Source: Paenibacillus agaridevorans (lineage in GTDB: Bacteria > Bacillota > Bacilli > Paenibacillales > Paenibacillaceae). Taken from it: a stretch of DNA of 42,807 nucleotides. A model generated the notes under the pieces. That model worked only from the letters and a program-made list of their open reading frames with translations, did no database searches and was not told where the DNA came from. The stretch spans positions 1-42,807 of the forward strand of contig NZ_BDQX01000019.1 in NCBI RefSeq assembly GCF_003112455.1, given 5' to 3'. How positions within the stretch are numbered: position 1 is the first letter of the stretch; every line of letters starts with the position of its first letter. Shown here piece after piece: positions 16,853-25,043 of this stretch. The translations under genes and the position numbers were made by a program.

Positions 16853-18742
16853 ATGTCGGACATTTACATAAGTCAGGAACGAACTGCAGCATCTGTCTCC
16901 GAATACGATCAAGTGCAAGAGAATTTGTCGTCCGGCTGGAACACCTGGTATACCCGCAGCGTCCTGACGCATGTGCTGCTGCCGGAGAGCGCCGCGATTA
17001 AGCTCGGCATCAAGGAATACCGGGAAGGCGGTTATCTGGCGGAAGCCTTGATCGGACGGCAAGACAAGGATCAGGAAGTCGTTCGTCCCGGTTTGCGCAG
17101 CTACGACGGGTCTTATACCGAGCTGACCTTGCAATGGCGGGACATCGAGCTTCGTGTCGAAAGCGCGGTAGAAAACGGAGAACTTTTTCTGCTTGTCACT
17201 CCGCTGCGCAACCAGCTCAAGCCCGCTGTTCTGATAGCCGAATGCGGTATCCTGTGGAACCGCAAAGGGTATGTCCAACACGCGAACGACGGTAGCATCG
17301 AGGCTGTCTTTCCGGATCGGAACGTTAGACTCTATTCGACCGGCTCCGTCGTCGAGGAATATCATGTTCCCGCATCCGGACCCTATATCGCCTTGTCGCT
17401 CCATGAGACGGTCGGCTTGTCAACCGGCAAGCCGACCGGGTTGGAGGCCATCCAGGCGCTCATCGATCAGCGGCGCCGCGGAATTGCGGAAGCTCGCCGA
17501 TTGGCATTTGGCGATGCAGCGGATTTGTACGCCTCCATGCAAGCCTGCATGGCATGGGATACCATCTACGAACCCAAATATCAACGGGTAGTCACGCCGG
17601 TAAGTCGAATCTGGAACGACCAGGGCTACAAGCTTTTCTGCTGGGATACCTACTTTGCCGCTTACATGTGCATGGAGGACAATCGCGACCTTGCTTATGC
17701 CAATGCGGTCGAGATCACCCGGGCGGCTGTGGCTGACGGCTTCGTGCCGAACTTCGATTGGTCGGGAACGGTCATTTCGCGGGATCGCTCACAACCGCCG
17801 GTAGGCTCGTTTATTGTTCTGCAACTCTATCGCAAGTACGGTGATCGTTGGTTTTTGGAGGAAGTATACGAGCAATTATGCGCCTGGAACGCCTGGTGGC
17901 CGGATAATCGGCAGATCGAGGAAGGGTTGCTGGCCTGGGGCTCCAATCCGATGACGCCGGTAGCGGATAACTTATGGGAAACGGCGGGCGTTCACGATAC
18001 GTTTGGAGCAGCGCTTGAATCCGGGCTGGATAATTCGCCGATGTACGACGAAATCCCGTTCGATAAAACCAAAAATACGCTAAAACTTGCCGATGCCGGT
18101 TTGATGGGTTTGTATATTTGGGACTGTCTTGCCTTAGCGGAAATCGCGGATATTCTCAATGATCGCGAACGGGCTGAAGCGCTTCGCCGGTCGGCGGATC
18201 GGTTTGGTTCGGGCATGCAGCGGCTATGGGATGAGCAAACGGGCATTTTCCGTAATTTGAGGACCGATACGGGTGCATTCAGCGAACGTTTGTCTCCGAC
18301 GAACTTCTATCCATTGCTGACGCCGTACGTTTCCGATGAGCAAGTAAAGCGCATGATCGACGAGCATTTATTAAACCCGGAGGAGTTCTGGGGGGATTGG
18401 GTACTGCCTTCCATCTCGCGTAATGATCCGGCTTATCCGGATCAGGAATATTGGCGCGGGCGAATATGGGCTCCGATGAACATGCTAGTCTATCTCGGTC
18501 TGCGCAACCAAGGAGAAACAGAGACGGCCCGGCTTCTTGCGGACAAATCGGCCGAACTCATCCTTAAGGAATGGGTGATGCACGGGCATGTCCATGAAAA
18601 TTACAACGGCGATACCGGCGAGGGCTGCGACGTAAAAAACAGCGACCGCTACTACCATTGGGGAGGCTTGCTTGCCCTGATCGCCTTAATGGACCGCGGC
18701 TATGCCGTTTCCCCTCAGGAGACGACGAAGCAATCCCGTTAG
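16853..18742 (+). CDS. GH63-type / MGH1-like glycoside hydrolase (cytoplasmic)
   Basis: A 629-residue (alpha/alpha)6-barrel hydrolase without a signal peptide. Two starts are possible. ATG 16844 overlaps the mannosidase stop but has AAAGGA directly abutting it, whereas ATG 16853 sits nine bases after the same AAAGGA, so 16853 is preferred. Family landmarks are FCWDTYF (Asp265), VPNFDWSG, a YWRGRIWAPMN motif and HENYNGDTGEG near the end. Relatives include processing alpha-glucosidases, mannosylglycerate hydrolases and YgjK-like enzymes. Specificity here is not decidable; an alpha-linked gluco- or mannosyl bond is likely. Translation is coupled to GH38, pointing to sequential removal of sugars from one oligosaccharide. 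Confidence 0.88.
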   Translation: MSDIYISQERTAASVSEYDQVQENLSSGWNTWYTRSVLTHVLLPESAAIKLGIKEYREGGYLAEALIGRQDKDQEVVRPGLRSYDGSYTELTLQWRDIELRVESAVENGELFLLVTPLRNQLKPAVLIAECGILWNRKGYVQHANDGSIEAVFPDRNVRLYSTGSVVEEYHVPASGPYIALSLHETVGLSTGKPTGLEAIQALIDQRRRGIAEARRLAFGDAADLYASMQACMAWDTIYEPKYQRVVTPVSRIWNDQGYKLFCWDTYFAAYMCMEDNRDLAYANAVEITRAAVADGFVPNFDWSGTVISRDRSQPPVGSFIVLQLYRKYGDRWFLEEVYEQLCAWNAWWPDNRQIEEGLLAWGSNPMTPVADNLWETAGVHDTFGAALESGLDNSPMYDEIPFDKTKNTLKLADAGLMGLYIWDCLALAEIADILNDRERAEALRRSADRFGSGMQRLWDEQTGIFRNLRTDTGAFSERLSPTNFYPLLTPYVSDEQVKRMIDEHLLNPEEFWGDWVLPSISRNDPAYPDQEYWRGRIWAPMNMLVYLGLRNQGETETARLLADKSAELILKEWVMHGHVHENYNGDTGEGCDVKNSDRYYHWGGLLALIALMDRGYAVSPQETTKQSR

Positions 18743-18753
18743 AAAGCAGCAGA

Positions 18754-18787
18754 TGCAACGGTTCATTCATAAAAATGGACCGTTGCA
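18754..18787. other. Intercistronic hairpin before the SLH gene
   Basis: TGCAACGGTTCATT pairs with AATGGACCGTTGCA (14 pairs, one of them G-U) around the loop CATAAA. No T-tract follows immediately. It may separate expression of the cytoplasmic enzymes from the large surface protein. Confidence 0.7.
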
Positions 18788-18840
18788 ACTGAGATAAAAA
18801 ATTGTTCCGTTTGTACCTGATCACTTAAGGAGCGTGAAGT

Positions 18841-21800
18841 ATGGCTACAAGAAGCAAACGCCTCGTCTCATGCGTGCTAGCCTTAGCAATAGGATGGACG
18901 ACAGTATCCACTGCCTTTGCAGAAGATGCAATAACAAAGCCGGCTTTGGTTGAAACCCAACGTACAGAGGACGTCCATTGGGCGGCGGCCACTATACGAA
19001 GTTGGAAAGATTACGGCTTGATTAACGGTTATGCCGACGGTACATTCCAACCAAACCGATCCATAGGACGCGCAGAATTCATTGCCTTGCTTAATCGAAT
19101 CTTCAAGTTTACGGAGAAACCGGAAGCGGAGCTCGCCGATGTTCCCTCGCAAGCCTGGTACCGAGAGGACCTGCTGAAGGCAATAGGAGCAGGCATCATA
19201 CAAGGGGATGGCGACGGCAAGTTTCGGCCGCTAAGCCCGATCAGCAGAGAGGAAGCCGCGGTTGTTCTGGCCAAGGCGTTTCACGCGAAGGCATCGGACA
19301 AGCAGGCTTACCGTAAGTTCAAGGATGCCGATACAATCTCAGGCTGGGCGAGAGAAGCTATAAGTGCATTATTAGAACTGAAAGCGATTACAGGTTTGCC
19401 CTCTGGTCATTTCGCGCCTGCATCGCTGTTGACCCGGGCCGAGGCTTTGACGATATCCGATCGGTTGATGGGTCGATTGGTGAATGCAGCCGGCGTTTTC
19501 TCCGAAAATATCGACGGTAATCTGGTAGTGAACGCAGAGGACGTTACTTTGCGGAATATGACGATTAACGGAAATCTCTACCTTGCCGCGGGCATCGGGG
19601 ATGGCGATGTGACGCTTGACGGCGTTACGGTCAAAGGGACCGTTTACATTGAAGGCGGTGGCGAGAACAGCATTCATTTGATACGTACCATTCTGGCCTC
19701 CCTCGTTGTCAATAAACCGAACCAACGGATTCATATCATTTCCGAAGATGGGTCCGTCATCGCTGTTACGTATTTGTACTCGGGTGTGAAGCTGGACGGA
19801 AACTTCGAATCGGTCATTATTCAGTCGGAAGGGTTGACGGTTCAAGTCCTGGGAGGCACGATCGCCCAGCTGCTTATTCCAAAAAACGGAGCTTCGGCGA
19901 AAATAAACTTGTCTCCCGGCGTCCGAATTGATCGCTTTACTGCCAAAGGGAAGGCAGAAGTGACGGGCGAGGGAGAGATTGTTGAGGCGGACATACAGGC
20001 TGATGGCGTAACGTTTGAGAAATCGCCCAGCCGGGTCGTGGTTGCGGACGGGGTCTCGTTCTCTGGCGGAACAACTGTTTCCGAGGCGGAGAATGAAGGA
20101 AACCCGGGCTCCGGGAACGGGCCAGGCGTTCCTGCACTACAGGAACGAGTCATCAACTTTGCTTTTGGGCAAACGAATGATGAACAACATGCAAATTTGA
20201 TTGTGCAAGGCAACTCGGGAATCGATGAAATCGACACCAAAGTCGGAGAGCTGGCGGACACGTACACCGTTCGATATCTAGAAGAAGCGGAATCGAGTAT
20301 CTCTTTTGAAATGGATCATCCTTATCCCGGTCGTGAAGTCACACTGGAGTTGGAGGAAATTCATACCCGTTCCGATGAGCTATTGGCCTATACCGTTCTG
20401 GTCAATGGCGAAGAAGTGTATTTCAGGACGTACGAGGAAGCTTCGGAAGGTCCCAATCATTATTTTATTGAAGTGCCCGCTTCCGTTGCCGGAAGCGCGG
20501 GCAAAATCGAGGTAGAGCTTCGGAATTATGGGGATGCGCGCGTTCACTTCAACCGGCTGTGGGCGTACAGTCGATTTGACCGTTTGCTCGAGAACGAAGA
20601 AATCGGCCGGCAGATGACCGTCGGATTGCTCCAGCCGGCGCTCAAATGGGACGACTATGAGACGGATCTGCAGCTTGTTCGGGATATCAAGGATGAATAT
20701 GCCGGAATGGATATGTACAAGCCGGCTCTGGGGTTCGAAATTCTTTACATGCAATGGAGCGAAAAAGAACTGGAGCGTCGTCTGGAATATTTAATGCGCT
20801 TATCAAGCGATGCCGACATCCCGATCCATCTCAGCATCAATTCCTGGTGGGGAGGCACGCCGAGCGGACCTGACGGCAAGGGCGGTCGCTGGACGGATAT
20901 ACCTTACAATCAGATCGTTTACGACCCGCTCGACATCGACGGCAGAGGCAACTGGAAATTGACCACGCCGAATATATGGTCCAATACGCCGTGGCTGACG
21001 ATGAACAACGCGCACTACAACCAAGTGCGCGCCGACAAGGTCAAGGGTGTTGCAAGCTTTATTTCCGGCAAGACGGCTGCAATGAAAGCGAGTGGAAGTT
21101 CGCTGCCGCCTGTCGTCATTTTTACCGAAAACGAACCATTATATTGGCCTTATTTTGCTTTTAATGCGTCGCCGGAAGCCGGTGGAGACTTTGGGCCGGA
21201 CACCATAGCTGCCGCGGCTGCCGACGGCGTTGCCTTGAATCCTGAGGATGGCTTGTCCCAGGAGGAAAAGCTGTGGATGTCGGGCAATCTTACGACTTAT
21301 ATCGGCACGCTTTCCGGCGCCATTGCGGAAGGTTATGGTTACAATGCCATCGTCGTCGATCAGGGGCAAATCATCTATCCCGACAGCCAGTTGGTAGAGA
21401 ATGCGTACACGCATATGTTCCCCACGCCAAACTATCCCGATTGGGACGAGAAGAGGGCGCACTGGGAAACGCATATGGTGAATGACATCCGTTTCGGGGC
21501 GGAGTGGGCGGGGGGGCTGGATGCCCGCTATCTGGACTATATCGTCGCTCGAGGCAAATACGCGGATGTAAATGCGGAACGAGGCAGTCTCACCGACATG
21601 CAGACGCTGAAACAAGCGTACATGTACGGAGCCGACTATGTGAACGTGTACAACTATCATGCGGGCGATCGTCAGTTGATTGACGATTATGACGGCCAAC
21701 GCGCAGAACTGGTCGCTGTACCCGCATACGACAAGCCGTTTGGAAAATATGATTTCAAAGCTGTGGATTCGTTGACCGTAAATGCAATGCTCGTCGGTGT

Positions 21801-24800
21801 CGAAGGCGTGCAGCGAGAAGTGTTGGTCGAAAAATATGTAGCGACTCCCGATAATGGGAACGTCGATGGCGGCCGTCTGACCTTCCGACTGGACAACGAT
21901 GGCGATTCGTTCGCTTCCGGTCTGACCGTGAAAGTGGAAGGACGAGCACTGAGTTCGCTGAATGCCGATAACCGGGTCGAAGTTTGGGCCGGACCGGAGG
22001 AAGGCGATTTAACGCTGGCGGCGACTTTAAAAAATTTCAACTCGGAAGTGGTGGAGGTTAGCGATCATATCGATCGCGATGCGGATGTTGCTTATGTCGA
22101 GCTGAGGTTGTTTTCTCCGGGGTTGCCGTCCAGTTTGTACAGTTGGACCTCCATCTGGGCATTCGAAGCTTTTCTGCCTTGGGATAAACAAACCGGGCAT
22201 TCGGATGGGACCGTCTACACGGTCGATCAAATGCGCCTTCGGAATTTGTGGATCAGCTACCGGGCGGATGTCGAGCGGCTAATGAACGCGTATCGAATCC
22301 AATCCGGCGAAAATGACACTTACCAATCCATAACGGCTCTCTACCGCGCGGGGAAGTATCGGACAGCATACGATCGGCTAATCCGCGAGCTTTCCGAGAC
22401 CTTGCCGGCAAAATATACGGTTAAGGGGGGAGGAAAACTCGGCAAGTTCCCGATTGAAATCGATCTCGGGGGCAGTCAGCGCATCGCCGATATTGTCCTC
22501 TACGAAGCCGATGAAGAAACGCGATTCTCATTGAAGGCTGAGGTTGTACGGGATGCGACAGTTACGTTGTCCGGTCTCGTGAACGGACAATATTACAAAG
22601 CCGTTTCCGATGATGGCGGCATCTATACGGTTCAAACGACGACGGCGGGAGATTCCGGGGCAGTTCTGGCTGTCGGAGGAAAAGCGGTATTTATACTGAC
22701 GGCGTTTGCCGAAAGCGAGAAGCGGTATCCCGAGTCTTTTGAGGCTGCCTTTGTCAGCAAGAACAAGAATTTAAACAAGCCGACGCCAAAAGGATACATT
22801 TATTTGGAATCGCAAGACCCGGAAATCGGAGAATATGTCAACTTCGTAGAGCTGAAGCTTGCGGATGACGCCGTTATCGAAAGAGGAGCGGCAGGTGCGG
22901 AGGACGGCGAACTTGAAGAGGTGCCAATCGAGATATTGAACGATGGGGAATTGCTCAGGATAACGACGAACGAGAATAACGAGGCCGTCCATGTTCGCGC
23001 TTATTATGGCCAGATTTTCGGCACCGTTACGGACATTCGGCCGATCTCCATTCGGGGAGTGTCGAGCAATGCCGCGATTGAATTGGATGGACTACACGAG
23101 TTCGAAATTGGGGCGGATGCGGTGCTTGATTCGCCTAAAGCGACGGGGAGCGGCATTCTGACTGCCGATCTGGACGACTTGGGCTTCGAAATCGGGGATC
23201 AGGTTACGGTCACTTATAGTCCGTACACGTATGAGGGCAGTCCTGTCAGGGCACTTAAAATCGCCGAAGTGTACGATACGCTTGTCGCCGAAACGTTCGA
23301 GCTTGCGGATGGAGATTGGATGGAACGCGCATTTTCCGTTGACAACGTCCGCACTGTGCCTTTGGATGCCAATTATGCGGACAAAGTGGTCAGACCGGAT
23401 CATATATCCGAAGTCGGCAGCATCGTATGGAGGATCAACAGCGGAACGCCAATGTCCGAGCTGGCGATCGAATACAGCGGCAGGGCGATCATGGGGAATC
23501 CGGACCCGCAAAGCGTCAAATGGTCGATCAGCGACGACTTGACGGAGTGGACTGAAGTCGGCGGAATCGAGCCCGGCGGAGAAGAAGGCAATTTCACCCT
23601 CGCCCGCGCAATTCGATTGACGGATGATGTGGCGGGGCTGACAACGCTTTACGTTAAGGTCGAGCTTCGAACAGCTTCCAATGACACGTGGGCTAGCTTG
23701 AATGATGTCAAAATCAAAAAGAAAGCGGAATTGCGCGAACTCGATTCCGCCGTGATCAGCCTTCCTGACGGTACGCTGTTCGCCGGGCAGTCCATTCCGC
23801 TTACGATCGAAGCCAAGTATAGCAATGGCGACCCTGTGTACTTGAAGGATGCCAAGATCGCCTATATCATAGGCGATTCCGATCTGGCGGAAGTGTCCGG
23901 AGGCGGTTTGAAGCTGAAACAACCGGGAACAACGACCGTTCAAGCCTATGTTTCAATCGGAGGCAATGTCGTCAAGTCCAATAAGCTGGGTTTGGAGATT
24001 GCTTCCAACAAGCTCTCCGAATTGGAAGCCGTTCTTGACAAGAATGTGATCGGCGCGAACGATACGATCGCCATTGCCATCAAAGCCTACAACGACCAAG
24101 CGGTGGAAATGAACTTGCAGCTGCTCAAGATCGATATGGCCAGCAGCGACGTATCGGTGGCCACCGTTTCGGATGAAGGCATCGTTACCGGAGTGACTGC
24201 GGGAACAACCGAATTGACTGTTAGGGCGACGCAAGGCGAAACCGTGATTGAACGGAAATTGGCGTTGACGGTTGCCAATGTCCGAACGATCTACGAAAGC
24301 CGGTTTGATCAGGTGACTTCCTGTTCGAACGAATCGGTGTGCCGCACGCTAGAGGCTAACGAAACGTACAAAGTTCCGACGGACGAGGTTGTCGTCATCG
24401 CAGATAAGGCGATTTACGGTAACGTGGAAGCGGCCGGAGGCGTATTCGTTCCGGCGATTCGCGGGTTTTACAAGGGGCAGGGCGGTCCTGACAATACGTG
24501 GCCCATACATGAGCAAGCCACCGTTATATACAAACTGGATAGCGCGGGCGACGCATTTCTGAGTCTGAAGAGCGAGATCGCGGTCAGAGCGGGCGTATTC
24601 GGTTCCAAAATCAGCGTATATGTCGGTGACAGCGCAGATAACGCAAATGAATTTGTAGGAGATCTTACAGGCGGGACAACTCAACTGGATTTCACTTCAT
24701 TTGTCCAACAGAAAAAAACCGCTTATGTGAAACTGGTCATTGCTGAAACCGCATTTGATTGGGGAGGCATCGTTTCCGTTACATTTAACGAATTGACGAT

Positions 24801-24810
24801 CGGCTCCTAA
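18841..24810 (+). CDS. Giant S-layer-anchored (SLH) protein with an unassigned NEP-motif glycosidase-like core
   Basis: A 1989-residue exported protein. The signal peptide is residues 1-27 (ending AFA). Three SLH repeats (about 43-86, 98-146 and 160-214) anchor it to pyruvylated wall polymer. Residues 217-410 are a repetitive beta-solenoid-like stretch (GNLVV, GNLYL, GTVYI). About 434-580 looks like a carbohydrate-binding beta-sandwich. Residues about 590-985 look like a TIM-barrel glycosidase: LLQPALKWDDY, INSWWGG, FTENEP (Glu765 as candidate acid/base) and FGAEWAGG (Glu888 as candidate nucleophile, 123 residues later, a clan GH-A-like spacing). Beta-rich modules follow, with Ig/Big2-like repeats near 1640-1815 and a binding-like C-terminal domain with a Cys pair (about 1826-1831). 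I cannot name a family for the core. It is the only exported enzyme-like product in the operon, so it may attack the polymer at the surface. Confidence 0.85.
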   Translation: MATRSKRLVSCVLALAIGWTTVSTAFAEDAITKPALVETQRTEDVHWAAATIRSWKDYGLINGYADGTFQPNRSIGRAEFIALLNRIFKFTEKPEAELADVPSQAWYREDLLKAIGAGIIQGDGDGKFRPLSPISREEAAVVLAKAFHAKASDKQAYRKFKDADTISGWAREAISALLELKAITGLPSGHFAPASLLTRAEALTISDRLMGRLVNAAGVFSENIDGNLVVNAEDVTLRNMTINGNLYLAAGIGDGDVTLDGVTVKGTVYIEGGGENSIHLIRTILASLVVNKPNQRIHIISEDGSVIAVTYLYSGVKLDGNFESVIIQSEGLTVQVLGGTIAQLLIPKNGASAKINLSPGVRIDRFTAKGKAEVTGEGEIVEADIQADGVTFEKSPSRVVVADGVSFSGGTTVSEAENEGNPGSGNGPGVPALQERVINFAFGQTNDEQHANLIVQGNSGIDEIDTKVGELADTYTVRYLEEAESSISFEMDHPYPGREVTLELEEIHTRSDELLAYTVLVNGEEVYFRTYEEASEGPNHYFIEVPASVAGSAGKIEVELRNYGDARVHFNRLWAYSRFDRLLENEEIGRQMTVGLLQPALKWDDYETDLQLVRDIKDEYAGMDMYKPALGFEILYMQWSEKELERRLEYLMRLSSDADIPIHLSINSWWGGTPSGPDGKGGRWTDIPYNQIVYDPLDIDGRGNWKLTTPNIWSNTPWLTMNNAHYNQVRADKVKGVASFISGKTAAMKASGSSLPPVVIFTENEPLYWPYFAFNASPEAGGDFGPDTIAAAAADGVALNPEDGLSQEEKLWMSGNLTTYIGTLSGAIAEGYGYNAIVVDQGQIIYPDSQLVENAYTHMFPTPNYPDWDEKRAHWETHMVNDIRFGAEWAGGLDARYLDYIVARGKYADVNAERGSLTDMQTLKQAYMYGADYVNVYNYHAGDRQLIDDYDGQRAELVAVPAYDKPFGKYDFKAVDSLTVNAMLVGVEGVQREVLVEKYVATPDNGNVDGGRLTFRLDNDGDSFASGLTVKVEGRALSSLNADNRVEVWAGPEEGDLTLAATLKNFNSEVVEVSDHIDRDADVAYVELRLFSPGLPSSLYSWTSIWAFEAFLPWDKQTGHSDGTVYTVDQMRLRNLWISYRADVERLMNAYRIQSGENDTYQSITALYRAGKYRTAYDRLIRELSETLPAKYTVKGGGKLGKFPIEIDLGGSQRIADIVLYEADEETRFSLKAEVVRDATVTLSGLVNGQYYKAVSDDGGIYTVQTTTAGDSGAVLAVGGKAVFILTAFAESEKRYPESFEAAFVSKNKNLNKPTPKGYIYLESQDPEIGEYVNFVELKLADDAVIERGAAGAEDGELEEVPIEILNDGELLRITTNENNEAVHVRAYYGQIFGTVTDIRPISIRGVSSNAAIELDGLHEFEIGADAVLDSPKATGSGILTADLDDLGFEIGDQVTVTYSPYTYEGSPVRALKIAEVYDTLVAETFELADGDWMERAFSVDNVRTVPLDANYADKVVRPDHISEVGSIVWRINSGTPMSELAIEYSGRAIMGNPDPQSVKWSISDDLTEWTEVGGIEPGGEEGNFTLARAIRLTDDVAGLTTLYVKVELRTASNDTWASLNDVKIKKKAELRELDSAVISLPDGTLFAGQSIPLTIEAKYSNGDPVYLKDAKIAYIIGDSDLAEVSGGGLKLKQPGTTTVQAYVSIGGNVVKSNKLGLEIASNKLSELEAVLDKNVIGANDTIAIAIKAYNDQAVEMNLQLLKIDMASSDVSVATVSDEGIVTGVTAGTTELTVRATQGETVIERKLALTVANVRTIYESRFDQVTSCSNESVCRTLEANETYKVPTDEVVVIADKAIYGNVEAAGGVFVPAIRGFYKGQGGPDNTWPIHEQATVIYKLDSAGDAFLSLKSEIAVRAGVFGSKISVYVGDSADNANEFVGDLTGGTTQLDFTSFVQQKKTAYVKLVIAETAFDWGGIVSVTFNELTIGS

Positions 24811-24948
24811 ACGGAGACAACCGGTGCGATCGGATCCAACCAGGTTTATGTAAATGGATCATTGGTTTCCTCAACGGCTAACGGTGCGGGGAGACAGTTC
24901 AATTATTCTCATACTGCCGGTGCGACGGTTACTGTGGAATTTAAATAG
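24811..24948 (+). pseudogene. In-frame 45-codon coding remnant after the SLH gene stop
   Basis: Directly after TAA (24808-24810) the same frame stays open for 45 codons to TAG 24946-24948. It reads like the end of a secreted beta-sandwich (NQVYVNGSLVSS ... RQFNYSHTAGATVTVEFK). There is no start codon or ribosome binding site of its own. It is either a lost last strand pair of the SLH protein, cut off by a point change to TAA, or debris of another exported gene. Confidence 0.55.
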
Positions 24949-24984
24949 ACTCACAATTGAGAGAAGTGGCTGTAACCCGACGGG

Positions 24985-25015
24985 CAAGTGCCGAGAACTT
25001 TCCTCTCGGCACTTG
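24985..25015. terminator. Perfect 12-bp hairpin upstream of the rhamnosidase gene
   Basis: CAAGTGCCGAGA-ACTTTCC-TCTCGGCACTTG is a perfect stem with a seven-base loop followed by TTCTC. The short T-poor tail suggests partial termination or attenuation between the SLH gene and the GH78 gene rather than a full stop. Confidence 0.7.
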
Positions 25016-25043
25016 TTCTCATGTAAGAAAGGAAGTTGTTCAT

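Noticed and set aside
23092-23943. 283-codon minus-strand open frame inside the SLH gene
   Set aside because: Shadow frame; the plus-strand frame is continuous with clear domains.
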